Assembly (NCBI GenBank): GCA_034670145.1
Contig: JAXMOA010000008.1
Span: 1 to 64,000 of the forward strand
Length of the DNA stretch: 64,000 nucleotides
DNA from: HXMU1420-2 sp034670145
GTDB lineage: Bacteria > Pseudomonadota > Alphaproteobacteria > Rhodobacterales > Rhodobacteraceae
Direction: 5' to 3'
Shown: positions 60,811-64,000 of the stretch, piece by piece
Numbering within the stretch: the first letter of the stretch is position 1
How the letters are laid out: every line of letters begins with the position of its first letter
Translations under genes and position numbers: made by a program
The notes under the pieces: model-generated
Seen by the model: the letters and a program-made list of their open reading frames with translations, nothing else
What the model was told of the DNA's origin: nothing
The model's database searches: none

Positions 60811-62394
60811 ATGTCCGAAACCGTCTACGACCGCCTGTCTCTCGCCGCGTCCCGCTGGCCAGATCGCCCCATGCTGGACGTGTTGCCGGAAACCGCCGCC
60901 GTCTATGACATCCCGGCGGGCGAAATCACCTTTGCAGCGGCCAAGTCCCGGGTCGATGCGCTGGCCGATGCCTATGCCGCCGCCGGCTACGGGGCCGGCC
61001 ACCGGGTCCTGCTGCTGCTGGAAAACCGCCCGTCCTATTTTCTGCACTGGCTCGCCCTCAACCGTTTGGGGGCTTCGGCGGTCCCGGTCAACCCCGACCT
61101 GCGCGCGGCCGAGCTCACTTACATGATCGGCCATTGCGAACCCGCAGGGGCCGTCGCCATCCCCGCGCGCGCGCCGGACCTTGCCGCCGCGGCCAGCTAT
61201 CCGCTCGCGGTCTTTGGCCCGGACGACACGCCCTCGGGCCCCTCCCAGGCCCCCAACGCCGCCCCGGGCGAGGCCGCGATGCTCTACACCTCCGGCACCA
61301 CCGGCAATCCAAAGGGCTGCGTGTTGCGCAACAGCTACTTCACCATGTCCGGCGACTGGTACAAAACCGCAGGCGGGCTCTGCGCGATCTCCGAAGACCA
61401 CGAACGCATGATCACGCCGCTGCCCGTGTTCCACATGAACGCCATGGCCTGTTCCTTCATGGCAATGCTCACCGTCGGCGGCTGCCTCATCGCGCTGGAC
61501 CGTTTCCACCCCAAAACCTGGTGGCAATCCATCCGCGAGTCCCGCGCCACCTGCCTGCATTATCTCGGCGTCATCCCATCCATCCTGATGAAAGCGCCCG
61601 CCGCCGAAACCGACCAGGACCATTCCATCCGCTTTGGCTTCGGCGCGGGCGTCGACCCCGAACTCCACGGCCCCTTCGAACAACGCTTCGGCTTCCCCCT
61701 GGTCGAGGGCTGGGGCATGACCGAAACCTCTGCCGCCAACGCAATCTGCAACAATCAAGAACCCCGCCTGGTCGGCGTCAGCTGCCTGGGCCAGCCGCCC
61801 AAAGAGGTCGAAATCCGCATCATCGACACAGACGGTGCCGACGTCGCGCCAGAGGCCCCGGGCGAATTGCTGGTGCGCCGCGCCGGCGATGACCCGCGCC
61901 TGGCTTTCTTCGATCACTACTACAAAAACCCGCAGGCCACAGACGAAGCCTGGGACGGCGGCTGGTTCCACACCGGCGACCTGGTCCGCCGCGACGCCCA
62001 GGGGCGGGTGTTCTTTGTCGATCGCAAGAAAAACATCATCCGCCGCTCCGGTGAAAACATCGCCGCGGTCGAGGTCGAAAGCGTCCTGATGCAACACCCG
62101 GCCATCAAATCCGCCGCCGTCACCCCCGTGCCCGACGACATCCGCGAAGAAGAAGTCTTCGCCCTCATCGTCGCGGACACCCCGGGGCCCGAACTCGCGC
62201 AGGACATTATGGCCTTCTGTCTGGCGCAAATGGCCTACTACAAGGCCCCGGGCCATATCGCCTTCACCGACACCCTGCCTCTCACCGCCACCCAGAAAAT
62301 CCAGCGCGGCGTGCTCAAATCCATGGCCGCAGATCTGATCAACGATCCGGCCACCCTGCACACGGCCCAACTCAAGAAACGTCAAGTCGCATGA
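60811..62394 (+). CDS. AMP-forming acyl-CoA ligase (CaiC/aromatic-acid ligase-like)
   Basis: A 527-residue ANL-superfamily ligase: P-loop MLYTSGTTGNPKGC, LVEGWGMTETSAANAI, FHTGDLVRRDAQGRVFFVDR, KNIIRRSGENIAAVEVESVL and the lysine end TQKIQRGVLKSM. It forms a CoA thioester of an organic acid and sits inside the dioxygenase operon, 12 bases after the beta subunit. So the pathway probably uses CoA-activated intermediates, before or after ring hydroxylation. ATG at 60811; the upstream frame is not needed. Confidence 0.92.
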   Translation: MSETVYDRLSLAASRWPDRPMLDVLPETAAVYDIPAGEITFAAAKSRVDALADAYAAAGYGAGHRVLLLLENRPSYFLHWLALNRLGASAVPVNPDLRAAELTYMIGHCEPAGAVAIPARAPDLAAAASYPLAVFGPDDTPSGPSQAPNAAPGEAAMLYTSGTTGNPKGCVLRNSYFTMSGDWYKTAGGLCAISEDHERMITPLPVFHMNAMACSFMAMLTVGGCLIALDRFHPKTWWQSIRESRATCLHYLGVIPSILMKAPAAETDQDHSIRFGFGAGVDPELHGPFEQRFGFPLVEGWGMTETSAANAICNNQEPRLVGVSCLGQPPKEVEIRIIDTDGADVAPEAPGELLVRRAGDDPRLAFFDHYYKNPQATDEAWDGGWFHTGDLVRRDAQGRVFFVDRKKNIIRRSGENIAAVEVESVLMQHPAIKSAAVTPVPDDIREEEVFALIVADTPGPELAQDIMAFCLAQMAYYKAPGHIAFTDTLPLTATQKIQRGVLKSMAADLINDPATLHTAQLKKRQVA

Positions 62395-62438
62395 TACACC
62401 GGACCCGCCCTTCTTTTGCTCCCAAATACCTTGGGGGT

Positions 62439-62457
62439 ATGGGGGTGAAACCCCCAT
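62439..62457 (+). terminator. Hairpin between the ligase and thiolase genes
   Basis: ATGGGGGT-GAA-ACCCCCAT, an 8-bp stem with a 3-base loop, followed by TTA. The lead-in CAAATACCTTGGGGG is the common roseobacter terminator style. It lies 44 bases after the ligase stop and may partly terminate the operon, leaving the thiolase and DUF35 genes less expressed or separately started. Confidence 0.6.
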
Positions 62458-62509
62458 TTACGATCCGCCCCAAAAACCACGTCACTCCCTCAAGACACGT
62501 TACCGGGCA

Positions 62510-63682
62510 ATGACCCGCCGCGCCTCTTACGATGGGGTCGTGCTCGCAGCACCCACCACCATTCCCTATCGCCGCTACTCAACCGAAACCGCCCATTGGT
62601 GGATCGCCCAGGCCCTGCGCGGTGCCCTGAAAACCGCCAACCTGAAACCGGCCAAGCTTGACGGTCTCTCGGTCGCCTCCTTCACGCTGTTTCCCGACAC
62701 GCCCGTCGGGCTCACGCAACATCTCGGGCTCAGCCCGCGCTGGCTCGATTCCATCCCCATGGGCGGCGCGTCCGGCGTGGTCGCCCTGCGCAAAGCCGCC
62801 CGCGCCATCCAGGCCGGAGACGCCGATATCATCGCCTGCGTTGCCGGCGACACCAACCATATCGACAGCTTCCGCAAACTGCTCGGCAGCTTCTCGCGCT
62901 TTGCCATGGACGCCGGCTACCCCTATGGCTTTGGCGGGCCCAACGCCAATTTCGCCCTGCTCACCGACCGCTACATGCATGAATACGGCGCCACCCGCGC
63001 CGATTTCGGCCGCATCAGCGTCGCCCAACGCGACAACGCCCTGAAAAACCCCAACGCGCTGATGAAAAAACCGCTCACCCTGCAACAATACCTCGATGCC
63101 CGCCCCATCGCAGACCCGATCGCCCTGTTTGACTGCGTCATGCCCTGCGCCGGATCCGAGGCCTTCCTCGTCATGCGCGAAGAAGAAGCCCTCAAACGCA
63201 ATCTCCCCTTTGCCCGCATCAATGGCACCATCGAACGCCACAACGCCCATATCGAGGACCCGATCCAGCTGCGCGGCGGCTGGACCCGCGACATCGACCA
63301 ACTGTGGGACATGGCCGATTGCAGCCCCGATGACGTCGACCTGCTGCAAACCTATGACGACTACCCGGTCATCTCGGTCATGCAGATCGAGGATCTGGGC
63401 TTTTGCGCCAAAGGCGCCGCCGCCGATTTCCTGCGCGACAAAGACATGACCATAACCGGAGACTTCCCCCACAATACCTCAGGCGGGCAGCTCTCGGCCG
63501 GTCAGGCAGGCGCCGCGGGCGGTTTCATCGGCCTGGTCGAGGCGATCCGCCAGGTCACCGGCACCGCCGGCCCGACCCAGGTGCCAAAGGCCCGCCGCGC
63601 AGCGGTCTCCGGTTTTGGCATGATCAACTACGACCGTGGCCTTTGCACCGCAGCAGCCATCATCACAGGCGAGGGCCCATGA
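62510..63682 (+). CDS. Thiolase-fold (SCP-x/Ltp2-like) protein lacking the classical active-site cysteine
   Basis: A 390-residue protein with the thiolase two-lobed fold: LDGLSVASFTLFPDTPVGLT, IPMGGASGVVALRKAARAIQ, ADIIACVAGDTNHIDSFRKL, MPCAGSEAFLVMREEEALKR. The first nucleophile position, cysteine in true thiolases (CxSG), is glycine here (GGASG). The GHP-type histidine motif is replaced by NTSGGQLSAGQAGAAGG. Proteins of this kind paired with a DUF35 partner act as CoA-ester retro-aldolases in steroid side-chain degradation (Ltp2/ChsH2), and the next gene is such a DUF35 protein, overlapping by ATGA. I infer carbon-carbon cleavage of a hydroxyacyl-CoA. Confidence 0.82.
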   Translation: MTRRASYDGVVLAAPTTIPYRRYSTETAHWWIAQALRGALKTANLKPAKLDGLSVASFTLFPDTPVGLTQHLGLSPRWLDSIPMGGASGVVALRKAARAIQAGDADIIACVAGDTNHIDSFRKLLGSFSRFAMDAGYPYGFGGPNANFALLTDRYMHEYGATRADFGRISVAQRDNALKNPNALMKKPLTLQQYLDARPIADPIALFDCVMPCAGSEAFLVMREEEALKRNLPFARINGTIERHNAHIEDPIQLRGGWTRDIDQLWDMADCSPDDVDLLQTYDDYPVISVMQIEDLGFCAKGAAADFLRDKDMTITGDFPHNTSGGQLSAGQAGAAGGFIGLVEAIRQVTGTAGPTQVPKARRAAVSGFGMINYDRGLCTAAAIITGEGP

Positions 63683-64000
63683 CCGATCCACTCACTCCGG
63701 CGCCGAAAAAGAACCCGCTCGTCCGCACCCCATCCCCAACACAGCCGCCCGCCCTGCGCTCGCGCGCCGCGCTCGGGCTGACCGCGGCCGCAGCCACCGG
63801 CCGGTTCGCCCTGCAAACCTGCGCCGAATGCGGCGCCGTCCAATACCCGCCGCGCGACGCCTGCAGCCAATGCCTCGGCCCGGATCTGCCCTGGCAGGAT
63901 ATCAGCCCAACCGGCACCTTGCTGGCCGAAACAACCGTGCGCACCTCGGTCAACCCGTATTTCCGCGAACGCATGCCCTGGCGCGTCGGCTCGGTGCAGC
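63679..64000 (+). CDS. DUF35 zinc-ribbon/OB-fold protein (cut by right edge)
   Basis: Only the first 107 residues are in the window. A proline-rich N-terminal extension (about 1-40) is followed by four cysteines, Cys48, 51, 62 and 65 in TCAECGAVQYPPRDACSQCL, the rubredoxin-like zinc ribbon of DUF35, and the start of the OB fold (SPTGTLLAETTVRTS). DUF35 proteins bind CoA esters and pair with thiolase-fold proteins. Here it overlaps the thiolase-like gene by ATGA, so the two probably form one complex. Confidence 0.85.
   Translation, partial: MTDPLTPAPKKNPLVRTPSPTQPPALRSRAALGLTAAAATGRFALQTCAECGAVQYPPRDACSQCLGPDLPWQDISPTGTLLAETTVRTSVNPYFRERMPWRVGSVQ

Noticed and set aside
60475..62457. 660-codon minus-strand open frame over the ligase gene
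   Set aside because: Antisense of an intact acyl-CoA ligase; glycine/valine-rich shadow translation with no start signal.

Overview
The window reads as an alphaproteobacterium of the Rhodobacteraceae (roseobacter) type. This is inferred from the high GC, two complete TRAP transporters, the short alphaproteobacterial ProRS, HdaA, SdhE, an LdtR-like MarR regulator, and the terminator style 'CAAATACC..GGGGG'. No taxonomic marker such as rRNA is present.

Left part (1-19.48 kb) is accessory DNA. It starts with the end of an IS5-family transposase and a gene-free stretch. Two tandem exported amidohydrolases of the N-acyl-D-amino-acid deacylase type follow, facing a divergent AraC regulator, and then an insertion-sequence graveyard (IS3 and IstB remnants). 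Next comes a stress-type island: a second groESL with a textbook CIRCE element, a Crp/Fnr regulator and many small alphaproteobacterial proteins. Inside the island sit a secreted cysteine-repeat protein and a DUF1611/PLP-racemase pair that suggests D-amino-acid metabolism. The island continues with a transglutaminase-like protein, a small zinc-ribbon protein, a truncated transglutaminase joined to a phage terminase fragment, and a SEC-C protein. It ends at a 3' fragment of a tRNA-Gly(UCC) gene (19430-19478), which looks like an integration scar and marks the return to chromosomal backbone.

Middle part (19.5-47.9 kb) is backbone-like. It holds an ABC exporter, an acyl-CoA synthetase with an alpha/beta hydrolase, ppx, hdaA and an AI-2E-type permease (without a ppk between hdaA and ppx), LysR/EamA and proS. 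Further on are a beta-lactamase-like hydrolase, a LolCE/LolD exporter, an Ldh2-type dehydrogenase, cytochrome c, a Tag-like glycosylase, an aspartate aminotransferase, sdhE, an LdtR-like regulator, a metallo-beta-lactamase-fold hydrolase, a MATE pump, and a thioesterase coupled to a cysteine-less Asp/Glu-racemase homologue.

Right part (47.9-64 kb) is a catabolic region. It has two TRAP operons, an opine-dehydrogenase-like enzyme coupled to a 3-hydroxyacyl-CoA dehydrogenase, and an HisC-like aminotransferase. A MarR regulator faces an operon encoding a reductase-Rieske oxygenase alpha fusion (809 aa), the beta subunit, an acyl-CoA ligase, a thiolase-fold protein without the classical cysteine, and a DUF35 protein cut by the window edge. 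Near-identical palindromes (ATGAAWTTTCAT) lie in front of the opine-dehydrogenase-like gene and in front of the dioxygenase operon, which suggests one regulon. The likely logic is uptake, CoA activation or ring oxidation, and CoA-thioester cleavage of an unidentified organic acid.
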